This document shows positions 34,746-47,350 of a DNA stretch of 64,000 bases, one piece after another. Both the position numbers and the translations under genes were made by a program. The stretch is from Homalodisca vitripennis. Its lineage: Eukaryota > Arthropoda > Insecta > Hemiptera > Cicadellidae. The stretch covers positions 8,759,501 to 8,823,500 of the forward strand of contig NC_060207.1 in NCBI RefSeq assembly GCF_021130785.1, in the 5' to 3' direction. Within the stretch, counting starts at the first letter, position 1; the number at the start of each line of letters is the position of its first letter. The notes under the pieces were generated by a model that did not search any database, was not told the DNA's origin, and was given only the letters and a program-made list of their open reading frames with translations.

Positions 34746-37700
34746 CAATAGTAGCTATTCTAATAATAGTTTTGCAGTTGAAACTAGTTTACAATTATTT
34801 GAACCACTGCTCGTATTTAGTGCCGTTATTTGAGTTTGTTTTACGAAAACCGGAACATATTACGTGAGTGATAAATTCAAAAATACGTTTAACCTCCGGA
34901 GTTTAGTGAATACAAATCACCTCTGTATGTACCCAAGACTTTGTAAGAATGGTGTCTGTCTTAAAAAATATAAAGACCGTATATTTACTTATTTTCAACA
35001 ACAAAACACAAGTTGTTCTCTTATTAATACGAAATTTTAATTTCTGTCTATATTGAACCCAATTCGACCCAACGCAGAGGCCCGGTATAAAAACAAAGCT
35101 AACATAAGGTGATAAATAAGTAGTCTTGCTATGAAAGTGATCTTAATAAAACTAGGCACGGTGAATTTAGATGTTAATCTCAAGTTTAGATATTATTTCA
35201 AAATGGTGAAAACAAGGATTGAAGCGGTAAATCAAATGACTGTTCTGATTATTCGTGAACATTCCACAACTTCGCCCAACATATCTAAAGAACACATCTG
35301 AACTAAAGTGATATAACTCTAGGTTAAAACCTCTACCATCATCAAATTTATTGATAAAGGATTATTTTCAAACCTTGATATAGCGGCTTCATTGTTAGAT
35401 CCCAAACCCAAGGCTCAGTTTCAATCATCAATGGTTAAAGAGGAAAAGATCTACGATGGAAGATATCTTTTAATTGCACACATGAGGCCAAATATTTTGT
35501 ATGGGGAATATTAGGGCTTATCTCTTAACTTTAGTTTCATAATGAACAGGTTTGGAACCAACGAGGCCCAGTACGGATAGCCATACTTCTTTGTTAGTTA
35601 ATAGTAAAATGTATATTGGAAACTAATTTTTCGTTCATCCTATTACTTAATTAGTCTTGTAGTTTATTCAATATATCTGATTATTGAGATACACATAAAC
35701 TTCTAACTGAATGCTTTGGACCTTTTATAGTAATTTATAATACAAATTGGTGAGTATTAAGAAACTGCTTCTATAGGACAAAGCCTCACTGGCCATGAAC
35801 TCATATGGACGAACTGTATCAAGGGTCACAATTGAAATAAATGCATTTTCTTCTGACCTTTACCCTATTTGAAAGAGAAATATTTAGGCTGCAGTTTAAA
35901 ATTAGTTCCCGAAACGCCTCTTTTATACTAAATCACTAATTGGAATATTTGCAAAGCAGTGGAAACAGCTACCAGACTGTAAAATGTGCCTATCATGTAT
36001 ATATCTACATCACCACTGGTTTATTTAAATTTATTAGTGAAGGCTGTATAATGAAAGTTTTCTTAGTAGTGAATTTGTCTACAGTACGATAATAATACCA
36101 GAAAGAATGACTCAAATAATTAATTCTTGAAAATATATAGGTGAATATTCAAAGGAATCTATATTCTATCTAGATTCACTCTAAATTTAACGAACGTCAC
36201 TATTGCGTACGTATGTTAAGTTATGGATATAAAAACAAACTCATTAAAGATTATATAAAGTATTATATGTATACATAACATTGTACATTAGTAAAGAGTC
36301 AAAAAGTAATGCTACACAGAAGAATTTGAATTGCCGCAACGAACATTACATTCATTTATGAAATTCTACTTTTCTGAAAGACCGTTATACGGTTATGAAA
36401 TGGAAAGACATGGTAATACAAGTTTTAAGTGCTAAGACAACTCCATATTTATTGATGGAGTTTAGAACACTCAATAAAGAGAGCGTTGAGTCCATTTAAC
36501 GCGAAGAATACTTGCCATACTTTTAAACATTAACTTGCCATTTTTATTCTCTTTTAGGAGACCACCCTGTTATTCAATATTGAAGTAATACACAATTTCC
36601 TGAGCGCACAGTGCAAATCTGCCGTATGGGTTTCGCTAGCCAGAGTATCACTAGGGACCACTTTGTCGGTCATGGTTGTCCCTATTGTAACCCCTCAGGA
36701 GTGAATGGAGACCGTCTGTTCTGTTTATCTCATTATCACACTTGATCTCATCGATCAAAGAGTTTGTTTTTTGTAGATTACCGTGTGTTTCTTGTCACAT
36801 GTAGATTGGTTTTAACGAATAATAATATAATAAATATATTAATAGAAATGGAGATAATTTCCTTCTAAAATCTGAAAAATAATTCAAATTTATTAAGTTT
36901 AATACCAATTAGGTAAATTTGTATATTGATAACGAAACATAAAGTAATTACGTAAACAATTCATAGCAATAAAGGCAAACAAGTATATGTGTGGTATTAA
37001 AACTATTAAAAACGTAATGTTTTTGCGGATTTCTTTATTTGAAACCGTTTAATGTTTTGTTGCCTTACTATATTAAAACTCTTAGTAATGTATAAGTAAA
37101 AATGTTGTAATCTAAAGCTAGGAACCCAGTGAAAAGAACCTAACAAAATGTTATCGTGTCAATAAAAATAACGGAAGATTGGAGTTTTTATTAAATAAAA
37201 GTGGGAACAAATTCTGTCCGGATTTAAGTTGATCAGATAATGATGTAAAATGTAAGGTAACAATTCATAATGTGTTAATGCGTATTTAAAAAGTAAAGAC
37301 TGAGTAAAAGTTAAACGTGCTCATCATTGGTTTTTATTTGTTAATATTTTGTTTCTTATCTTACACCTTAACTAATTCCAGTTCTCAAAAGTAGTTGTTC
37401 CATTTTTATAACATAAAGATAGCAAACATTAGAAATATAGTTATATTTTTAAATGATCTATGTAAATAATCATATATAAACAATAATTCCTTGTGTTTCA
37501 CATAACTAATAATGCAAAACCTTTAAGAATCATACGTATTATTAATATAAAAACCATAATTTTATCATACATCTACCTTATACTACATAGCTGAAGTACT
37601 CAAAAGGGTTTTCATAAAATTAGTAATTTAATTGTTTAATAGTGTATCATAAAGTTCAATATTAGACAATCACGTTTACACAACTTATACTACTAACAGA

Positions 37701-38708
37701 CGTGTTTTAAAACATAAGAGCGTTGGGAGAAAAGTGGGTGGTTCCTAGTACGTGGTACTATCTGGTGGCGATCGTCCGAACTATGAAAACAACCTACCAG
37801 AGTTTGATATAAATACGTTATTGATAGTTGTATTTCGTTCCGCACAGTAGTCTGTGATTTATTTCTTATTTTTAATGTCCTAATGATAATAATTTAAATT
37901 ATTTTATCCTTGAAATAATATTTTTGATTTTTTTGTGATTATACCTATTTAGAATTTACTATTTTTTTTAACTTTATTTATTATTCAACACAATCACTAC
38001 GACATATTGGCTTAGTTATTTTAATTTTTTAAACTGCTATAATTTATATAGATGTTACGTGTTTGTGATATAGCTAAACAAACTATTATTCAGAATTTTT
38101 AGTCTTTGGTAATTTCAAAGATGATCACAAAACAACATTGGTCTTCAATGGTGAAATTATCCTTTAAAAAGTTCATTTGTCTGTAATATTTTCATTTAAA
38201 ATCACGCGTTTATTTTGAAACTTAAAAATTTTAACATGAAATTATATAAACGGAAATTGACTTTAAAAGTACACCATTCCAACCTCTCTCTAAGTGTGTA
38301 AAACCTCAGAATCTGTCTGAAAATAAAATATTTTGGGAAATAATATTATTGTATCATTATATCGCCTGTAATGTTACTTTATATTTGGATAATCCCGACA
38401 GTATGCTAATATTTCCTGGGATGTGAAATACGTGACAATGAAGACATTAAGATTAGTAGAAACACCTAAAAGTAAGCAACATAAATTTTTACTTTTTTTA
38501 AAGAATTATTCCAACCATTGGATAATGTTAGGTTTTATAGACTACTAAACTGAAATTAGTATCAAGTTTATACCCACCCTATTGGAACTACATAACAAAA
38601 CTAACAAACAAACAATACGCTCTAGAATTTAAATTTAAAAGTATTTTCAGCTAATTGAATTGAGAAACCTCGCTGATCGAATTGTGAGACTAGTGGAGTT
38701 TTATACCT
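34746..38708. other. No recognisable gene
   Basis: AT-rich DNA with few open frames. Two more balanced patches (about 36600-36730 and 37715-37800) could be eroded mobile-element DNA, but no termini or protein motifs are visible. A phrase near 35885 (TTTAAAATTAGTTCC...GCCTCT) also occurs near 49170 (CTTAAAATTAGTTCC...GCCTCT), which suggests a weak dispersed repeat. Confidence 0.45.
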
Positions 38709-38860
38709 TCGGTGACTGAGCGTTTGCAAAGCTTATACATCGAGGGGGCACGATCATTTTTATTTATGCTTGTCTGTCAATCTGTATGTTCCTTCGAATG
38801 TCGTAACCTAAAATTTTAAGTATTGTTTGAAGCCTCATTTCTATACAAGTAACATCGAGT
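38709..38860 (+). repeat. Dispersed GAGCGTTAGCGAA family, copy C (partial)
   Basis: GTGACTGAGCGTTTGCAAAG is followed by a CTTGTCTGTCAATCTGTATG stretch that mirrors the CCTGTCTGTTTGTCCATAT of the copy at 40298. It is partial and diverged. Confidence 0.45.
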
Positions 38861-40297
38861 TTTACAATGTTTCATGTAACTGCTAGTAATATTATAGTTG
38901 TATAAGTAAGTTTGTGTGAATAATGTGATGAAACAATAAAGAAATCATTTAGAACTGATGGTATTTAAGATTAACGTTCATCTAGATTACTTGGGGCCCA
39001 TAGATAGACTCGTGGTATCTTTTTATAACAGGTAGGGTTTTAGGAGTTTCGTATTAACCAAACCACGTTATCAGATTTTATGAATTTCAGGGATTCATTT
39101 AGTCGAATGGCTTTCGAACAAATTTTAATAAAAGGTTCCATCCTGTAAAATAAATTTGTGGTTTTGTTTATTATTGAAGCAAATATTTACCTGTTGTTAA
39201 GACAGATAGGGTAAATGGATGATTGAACGATTCCTTAATTTGAAGCGTCGGCATTGAAATCTTATAATCGAATAGCATAAATGCTGAACCGTTTTACACA
39301 CATTCATAAGGTATGTCATAAATGAGCCATTTAAGCTAACCAAGGAATCGCTTCTTACTACATAAATATATTATAATGTACTGCATATAGTACTATATAA
39401 ATACGAATTTGAATGCAATACCACCTAGACATTTATAATACCTTGTAGCGGTCAATTGAAAACAACGTAGCATCCCTATTCCTGGATTCCAATTCCACAC
39501 ATCTGGTGTTAACTATTTGGTTTTTATTCGGTGCATTCATAGAAATGCCGAAATACCATAAGCGGTATTTATCATGTGCTTTTAATGTTTACAGGCTACC
39601 ACAGTGACCATTATGGTAATCAGCCACAGTTTAGAATTTAGCGCTCCGAACGTTTGGCTCAATCGTTAACACAATTCCAGAAATCAAACCTTACCGATTG
39701 CAATAGAATTTTGCATAGACAGTTTATCGCAACTCCTCGGGTAGTAACGGGTTTTCTTTCGATTTTGGGGTTTCGATCCTAGTTTATTTAAATATTGACA
39801 TCCGGAAATATTATGAAGGTGGTGAAATATTCCAATTACGTCTCTTATTTTAGGAATAAATGACGTAATTTTACATGTCAAATTACAAATATATAGGCTT
39901 AAATAGCTGCCTGTGATGGTTTGTAAAACTGTGGGTAAATAACAGCTATACTAAGGGTAGCAAATAATAACTTACATGTTTGGTGCCCTACAATAACATC
40001 TCAGAGCTATAACGTAAATAATTTCAAGTGCCATGGCAAGTCCGCACAAGTCTCTCCTTGTGCAATTACAATGAGGAATTTTAACTTTGGATCTAATTGA
40101 TGTTAATGGTAGTTATGGTGGCTTATTAGCTCTTCAAAAATGAAATTAAAATGGATATAGACTATAAATTAATTAATATCATATGTTAGTTTCATTATTT
40201 TGAAAACGTATAATGTGTGACAGAAAATCGTAAAATACAAAGTTAATATTGGAGAAAAAAGGCTCCTTGGAGCAATGATTGCAATAATCCCCAAACG
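38861..40297. other. No recognisable gene
   Basis: AT-rich DNA. The minus-strand frame at 39684-39881 is short and unrecognised. No repeat termini are seen. Confidence 0.5.
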
Positions 40298-40535
40298 TTA
40301 TTGGCTGAGCGTTAGCGAAGCCTGTTATTCCGAGAGGTAGGGAAATTTCAGTTTTGCCTGTCTGTTTGTCCATATATTTCCCTTTTTGAACAATATCTCG
40401 AGAATAAATTAAACTAGAGACTTAAAATTTGGCATGAAGCTTAAGTCATATATAAGGCATTACTGAGTGCGATGATGGTGCATGTCAATCCGTGGGATTT
40501 GGCTGAGCGTTGGCGAAAATTTTTACATTGGCCTT
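40298..40535 (+). repeat. Dispersed GAGCGTTAGCGAA family, copy D (best preserved)
   Basis: It starts TTGGCTGAGCGTTAGCGAAG and contains TGTCTGTTTGTCC, CTCGAGAATAAATTAAAC and GGCATGAAGCTTAAG. A second motif TTTGGCTGAGCGTTGGCGAA follows near 40497. The motif GGCTGAGCGTTAGCGAAGCC is itself partly palindromic. Confidence 0.65.
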
Positions 40536-41983
40536 CTGTGTCACGATGATAGCAACAAGACAATCGCGGAATAAACTAATGTATAACAGACTGGAGTGCA
40601 ATCATATGACAGTTTAAAGTGGGATATATCGTAGAACTGTTGTCATTACTTTCGTTGCGTACTATTGGTCCATCGATGCTACATCGTGTCAGTTTATTTG
40701 TAGGTGGTGGCAGAACAGATCAGGTAGTGGTGGGACATCGTATCACCGGCAGTATCTCCTCCTGAACTCTAATCTTATCAATAAGACTTCATATAATTAG
40801 TTTCATTTCTAGGAAAATTTAGAACGGAGCGGAGTTGATAAATTTGACTCTCCAACTGTGAGTTACGGATAAAATCACATTTGTGACATTCGCATTAAGG
40901 GGGAAATATGTATAATCTTGTCGCACAGTTTTTAGTGTTAACACATACTCGAAACTATAGTTACTGGTCGTTTACCTTACAGAAGAAATTTTGTCCATAT
41001 CAAATGCTGGAAATTCGCTGAAACTGATGGAATATATACGGGTGTATGTTGAGATGCAAATAGGATTCAATAACAGATTACAACCATTCATAATAAATTT
41101 TAAAAATTCAATTAGAATATTTATAAAAAACGTGTTCATTTTTCTGTTCAATCTAATAATAAATGTTTAATAATATTCTGGAAAACTTTACATAATTTAG
41201 TAACGTGTTTGGAGAGTGATATTTTGAATACTCCAACTATGTTACTCACTAATAGTTAGTGAGTATAATATTATGATATTATATTATTATTATATATAAT
41301 ATTATAATAATGTATTCCATCCTTAATTTACAAAGTATAATTCACAATAACTTTTTTTCGGAATTTACTGACCACTATTACCAGTAGTGTGGCCAGTGAT
41401 GTAATTTAATTATAATATTAAGACACTTAATCTAGAGTCCAGCAACTTAATTTATGATATAAAGTTGAGCCTCCAATTGTGGTTTTTTCGTTTTATTTAT
41501 TATTTTTTTATTTAAATACTACTTACGTGAACCAGAACTAATAAGTTTGTATGAATATCCAGATATTGTTGAATAACGCCGGCTAACAGTGATTTTATGT
41601 CCATTGGTTGCCCAACCTGTTCAGAGAGCAAAGTTCAGTTTTGCCTTTAGACAGCGGTTCGTCCAAACTGTGCCGGACTCAGTCATGCATTAGCCGGCAT
41701 CATTCTGGATATTTAGTGACACAATTCATTAGAAATAAATACTTAACTATCCATTTACAGCTTGGATAGGATAGCTATCCACATTGTGGTTTCCTATATT
41801 TTTTTGAACCTGCCACAAGCGGCTATGTTGTGAAAACTAATAGTTGTGATTGTTTTGTGGAAATTAATAAAAGTGATACAAGTATTGTGTTGTGTGTAAC
41901 TAACCTCTATCTGGGTAAGCTAATCCAATTCCAACTTTTCCTTCCTTCTTGTTGCACTAACCCATTTTACTGTAGATCATGTA

Positions 41984-41986
<3 letters not shown>
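40536..41986. other. No recognisable gene; one strong hairpin
   Basis: AT-rich DNA with a short perfect inverted repeat at 41243-41265 (listed separately), followed by alternating TATTA/TAATA sequence to about 41315. No coding region. Confidence 0.5.
41243..41265. other. Perfect 10-bp hairpin
   Basis: TACTCACTAA-TAG-TTAGTGAGTA is a perfect stem of ten pairs with a three-base loop. It could be a former MITE insertion footprint or a chance structure. No T-run follows that would suggest a terminator, and that signal would not apply to an RNA polymerase II genome in any case. Confidence 0.6.

Positions 41987-42021
<35 letters not shown>
41987..42021. repeat. TA dinucleotide microsatellite
   Basis: About 17 TA units after GTACAC. 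Confidence 0.95.
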
Positions 42022-42024
<3 letters not shown>

Positions 42025-42034
42025 ATATCGTCGG

Positions 42035-42250
42035 TATTTATAATAATAATAACGCGACACAGAATAACAGCAATTAAAATAGTAGTAACGCATCAATAAC
42101 AACATACAATGTTAACAATAACGATAACATTTTATCAATAACAGTAACATTTTAACAACAACCGTACCAAATCAACAATATACCATATCAACAATATGTA
42201 ACGCATGTAACAAATAAATAATGAAATAACAAATATATAAATACAGTATT
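42035..42250 (+). repeat. AAC/ATAAC-rich low-complexity tract
   Basis: The plus strand is dominated by A, C and T with many AACAATA and ATAACA words (for example ATAACGATAACATTTTATCA followed by ATAACAGTAACATTTTAACA). G is scarce. It looks like an eroded AAC-type simple repeat with an internal duplication of about 21 bp. Confidence 0.6.
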
Positions 42251-43406
42251 ATTTAAATATACAAATTCATATTAAACGAAATTAACTACATTTCATCTGA
42301 GGAGATGATTTTAAAATATTCTATTATACTGGGCAATAGAATATGTATGACTTTTGTTTATTGCCATCTTCATTGTGTCTTGTATCAACTTATAGAGAAT
42401 GCTGGGCTTCTTGCATGTTTAGAGACTTAATACTTGCAATAAGGTTTAGCAATAGATGAACATTGTATCCTCTACACAAGAGACGAGAATAAGACTAAGA
42501 TAATATTAGTTGAGTTTGTAAAGTAAGTATTCTAAAATTAATGGTTTTCAGTTATGAATTAAATTAATATATTTTCTGTCTAAAATAGTTTTTTTTTCTT
42601 CTTTTCAGTATTAATAAGAAAAGATAGACATATGAAACATTTTCATAACCATATAGTTTGTTGAAATATTAAACACGTGGAAAACACTCGATTTATCTAT
42701 AATTAAGGCTAAATGGCATTTAATTCTTTAATAATTAACAATGCGCTAGTTAAGATTAGCAGAGATTTTGACTAAATGTTTCAATAAAACAGATTTTATA
42801 CACTTTTTAACGAGGATAATAAATCAGATGTTTTAATAGATGAATGAGGAAACTGTGCACGCAAAGAAGCTAGTTGGTCGACATTTTTACAATGTCAGCT
42901 CGGTGATTGCTCATTCTCAATCTGAGAGGATTACTTTGACGCCACTGTAATCCTTTGAGCATGATTTACAATGCAGCTGATAAATTACATTTATGGATTC
43001 GTGGTTACTTTTTTTCCTGCATTGATTTTCGTAGTATTTCGTTGTATCACAAAATATATAATTTCCATAAGATCCACGATCGTGATTTTAATATTCCACC
43101 TGTTTGTCACTAATGAATAAGTTAAGTTTCGACAGAATATTTATAAAGTTTAGGTGGAAGTTTTGGAAATGACACCACGAGACTGCTTGAGTAGGTTTTG
43201 TGGTAGACCAGAATAATTTTTTGTTGAAACTGTAATTTGAGTTACATTGAATGGAAATTTGTGGATGCAACCATATTAGTGCAACCTATTTATATTTTTT
43301 AATTGTTATATAATATGATTTTTCTTCACAGCTTTTAAAGACATTATATAAGATTTATAAATAATCTCCATTATTGCCATGATTGCTACACAAGTTTTTC
43401 TGGTTT
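42251..43406. other. No recognisable gene
   Basis: AT-rich DNA. The minus-strand frame at 43088-43270 has no recognised motif. Confidence 0.5.
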
Positions 43407-43412
43407 CACACA

Positions 43413-43443
<31 letters not shown>

Positions 43444-43455
43444 GCGCGCGCGGGC

Positions 43456-43486
<31 letters not shown>

Positions 43487-43487
43487 T
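43407..43487. repeat. Compound CA-CG-TG microsatellite, palindromic
   Basis: A CA tract (43407-43442) passes into a CG tract (43443-43470, with one GG interruption) and then a TG tract (43471-43487). It is alternating purine-pyrimidine throughout, and its ends are reverse complements of each other. It can therefore adopt Z-DNA or a long hairpin. Frames across it encode TH/AR and VC repeats and are by-products. Confidence 0.97.
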
Positions 43488-44258
43488 TTTTGTTTGAATT
43501 ATAATTTTTTCTCATCACTGCAACATCCTTATTTCCCAGATTATTTAAATACAAATGAACTTTCAAACACCATTGGTTTATAAATGTGAACAGTTTACCT
43601 TATTTTGTTACTTACAAATTTGATATGGGAGGCTGGTCTTTTATATTCTGACTGCCCACTCAAGATTAGATCTGCCTGAAGAACGAATCAAATAAAGGAT
43701 GAGAATCGATAGAGCTGGACATATACGGATGAATTATGTCACTGAGTGGTCGGAATATTGGACGGACCACTGTAAATTTGAATTTATTGCCAGTTATTGT
43801 TTTTGGCTTGATAAACAATTCAATTATTTTAATATTATGGCTTATAATATATTCATGATTCATGTTTACGTGTACTATTTAAAATGTTAATGTACGTAAA
43901 AACTAGCAGTTAACCACAGCTTCACACGTATTATTTTTATTTTAAAACAAGGTAATTGTAGTAATTCATTTTTAACTGACATTATTTAAATACTGTCGAA
44001 ATAAGTGATAATTACTGAAAATAGTCCTATATTCTGATCCATTTAAAATTTAAGTTTAAACAGCAGTGTTTTCAGCCCTTAAAGTCGGTGAGTGAAACAG
44101 GCTCTTATACGTTCTTATGGAATAACATGAATTTATGGGTTTTATTTTAAGCTTTGTGAGTGTAGGAGCACTTACTCTCCGAATGAATTACATTTTTGAC
44201 GTTATTGTTGAGTTTGCTTTATTGGCCTTATAAAGAAAATATACACCTAAACTGTTTC

Positions 44259-44261
<3 letters not shown>
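43488..44261. other. No recognisable gene
   Basis: AT-rich DNA with short overlapping frames on both strands near 43666-43890. No motif is recognisable. Confidence 0.5.

Positions 44262-44289
<28 letters not shown>
44262..44289 (+). repeat. Poly(A) tract, 28 bases
   Basis: An uninterrupted run of A follows CTGTTTCTGT. It could be the tail of an eroded retroposed sequence, but no AATAAA signal and no target duplication were identified. Confidence 0.9.
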
Positions 44290-47102
44290 CTAATGATGGT
44301 TTTATAAAAATATTTAAATCTGCAGCAAGAGTAAGTTATTTATTTTATCATTGAAAAACTTCCAAATTAATTTTCTGTATAGCAGGTCAAAATATAATTG
44401 TTTTAACTTTTAATTTAATTATTTGCTTTCATGCAATATGTAAAGAAATTTTTAAAAATCACAGAACACATGATTATGATGGCACATTGTAATAATTACA
44501 AAGAAATTATTCCATTTTTAACAGGCTTTTTTAATACGTTAAATGTGTATGTGTGTGCAGTGTGCGTGTGTGTGCGGTATCCCTGTCACATCACAAAGCC
44601 CGATAACATTCAGCGGCTGGCGACAGGCAATTCCAATTGGTGTTTTTTTTTTCACAATCCGATTTTGGTAATCGTAAACTTTGGTATGTAAATGATTGAC
44701 GATATAATTCTTTTTACCTATGTTTCTATGCATTGTAATATTTTTTATTCAACTATCAATTTAACATATTTGTGAACCTATTGTTAGCCTCAATTACTAC
44801 TTGCTACTGCAATTACAATAATTACTCAATTAGCTATTGAGTTAATTTATTAGATTACAGACAAAAACACTTCAAACGTAATTAGTAATCAAATACAGCC
44901 GCTTAGCTCATTAATATTTGCGAGGTGTAAAATATTTGTATGCTTTTTACAGTAATAGGTGATTCAGCCTAATTAAGCATTAGAAGGAAAATTACTGGGG
45001 TAATTGAGAATAATTCCGATTAATTGAAGAACTCCGATTAAACATTTCTAATGGAATAGAAACCATTAAGCAGACACCTGGAGTTTTTGAACGGGTCCGA
45101 AACTCGATGAGAAGACGCCTGAACGCGTGCATTTTGAACAACGGAGATCATTTAGTTTAGAGCACCATCTTTAATCTTCCGGTGAGACTTAAAGCGATTG
45201 TAGATATGTTTATTGTATTTAAAAATAAAATTTTGAACTAAAAATATGTTTGTTTTTTACCAGCTGTTACCAATCAGATACTCATTATTATAAAACAGCA
45301 AACGTTTGCTGTGTAGTGTAATACGTGAGGAGTCGATTTCATAACTTTTTTACACATTTAGTTAACTTTGCTTATTATAGTTGTTTTCAGAATTAAATTG
45401 TCTACAATCTGTATTAGAAAAAACCATTTGTTTATAGGTCATATAACAATGTTATTGGACATCAAACATTTAAGACGGTATTTTTGTTATTAGATTTTTG
45501 GCAAATTACATACTTTTTCTCAAAGTTCACAGTTTTTTTCATACTGTTCACACTACAACCTCTAGAGTGGTTTGATTTGATTTTTCCGGTGATTTTACTT
45601 ATAAATCCACCTTATTTGAGTTTAAAAGTAAGAACAAAACATTTCAGAATCACTTATTTTCATCAGGTGAACTGAAAACAAAGCAAAATCTTTCGCCAGC
45701 CATTACTCATTAATGGAGCGTTTCCGGACCTACATTTATATAACGTTTTTTTTCTTATTTTTAGCTCTACAATCACATCTTAAAATATTTTACCATATTT
45801 CTGACTCACCCTGTATAGAGTTCCACAACTTTTCTAGTTATTTGTATTAAATATGAAACACACACACAAATAGCTACAATAAGTAACCTTTACAACAAAG
45901 ATCCGTTTTTGCTAAAGCTGGTCAGAGGTGGCTGTCAGACTGTTTCAAAGCAGTACAGTTTGATAACCCAATTGGAAACTATCCGGAAGCGGAAGTCTAG
46001 CTCTCCACTGCAGTTAATTTAATTAGTTAATTATAGAATATGCTGAGGTTGGTTAGGCAGACCGGCCTGTTTCCTGCAGACTTACTTTGTATCCGAGTGT
46101 ATTTTGTTATATGTTATATATTAATATTTTATAGTTAAAACGATTAAATTAAATTAAAAGTCTTTTAATTTGCAATGTAAGGAGAATACTACACTCAGTT
46201 CAGTTTAATCTACTCGCAACTGGTTTGGTCCTTTTGTTTAAAATAAGAACGAATTCAACTATTGAATAATCTAGTAATCACTCAGTTTCAGAAGTGGCAT
46301 TCACGTTCGATTGTTTGGGCCAGTCTAAAAAAATATGTTTCTTCTGTGTTTTTAACTGAATTTAGCTGAACAAGTAATATTCAAATAATACATTCTGCAT
46401 CTCAGATCATTTAACTTTCAAGAAAACTTACGTGACCTACTTTTACAATATTACGCCTATTGTTGTGATCTGTTATTGGTTTGTCAGGTCACGCCAAATA
46501 TGGGTTTCCACGTGAAATTACTAAGTAAATGTTCTTATTATTTGTTGATTTATAAAAAACATTAATTCTAATAGGTAACTTACTCATACAATAATAAAAA
46601 TAAATTATAAATAAATGAATCACTTTGGATATCTCTCCCTAAGATGTGTTGCATCTTAAATTAATAAAATGTCCTTATGTTTTTATTTTATTTATAATAA
46701 TATGTAAATTGTAATGGAATAAAGAAATTTATTATATTATTACCATAAAAATTATTTAATTAAAATATCTAAGCGTAAAACATGCTATCTATGACAAGAG
46801 AGCTCATAATGTTGACGAATGTATAATGATATTGAAGTTACCTTCTCGCTTTCTTTTCTGGTGTTAGTCCTTTTTAAAAATTTAAATTCATACTATTAAT
46901 AAAATTCTTAATGTGTATACATAGCATTTTCCCACGTAAAGCATACATACATTTTCCAGTGCCACATAAAACGGTAAAAAAGCTAAATATTTGTAATGTG
47001 TATTTTAGCAAAGCTCAGCTTTCTTAAAAAAAATGAATTTTTATTAACGGAACTGAAAATAGTGTTTCACAAATTACTAAGCCTCTCATACTTTTATAAT
47101 TA
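44290..47102. other. No recognisable gene; isolated mariner-like end
   Basis: AT-rich DNA. CTCACCCTGTATAG at 45806-45817 looks like a single mariner-type end with TA, but I found no partner, so it is not called as an element. Short frames (44431-44733, 45484-45675) are unrecognised. Confidence 0.45.
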
Positions 47103-47350
47103 CTAGCCGTTACCCGAGGCATCGCACGCAATTTGTAGGCTTTGCACGTATATGACCACTTCTGGTTAGAGTCAATTATATTTTCTCCGCTAATGTTCAG
47201 TTTAATTAGTTGCCATTGTCAAGAAAATAAATGAAAAATATTTATTGACATCGAAATTTAATCTGGTATTTTTTGTGTGCCATAGTTGATTTTGCCTTCT
47301 TTTCCCGGTCAAGGTATTGTGTCAAAAAGTGTATATTTATGGCCGTAGCT
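47103..47350 (-). mobile_element. Helitron-like 3' terminus (minus strand)
   Basis: On the minus strand this ends GCGTGCGATGCCTCGGGTAA CGG CTAG, with CTAG at 47103-47106 followed by T on that strand. A GC-rich block close to a CTAG end is a Helitron 3' signature. The right-hand limit is arbitrary because the TC end was not found. Confidence 0.5.

Noticed and set aside
37715..37860. LTR primer-binding-like phrase near ATCTGGTGGCGATCG
   Set aside because: No LTR boundaries, second LTR or retroelement protein nearby. The resemblance is too short.
45806..45817. Mariner-like end CTCACCCTGTATAG
   Set aside because: No inverted partner was found within about 1.5 kb, so it may be chance or a deleted element.
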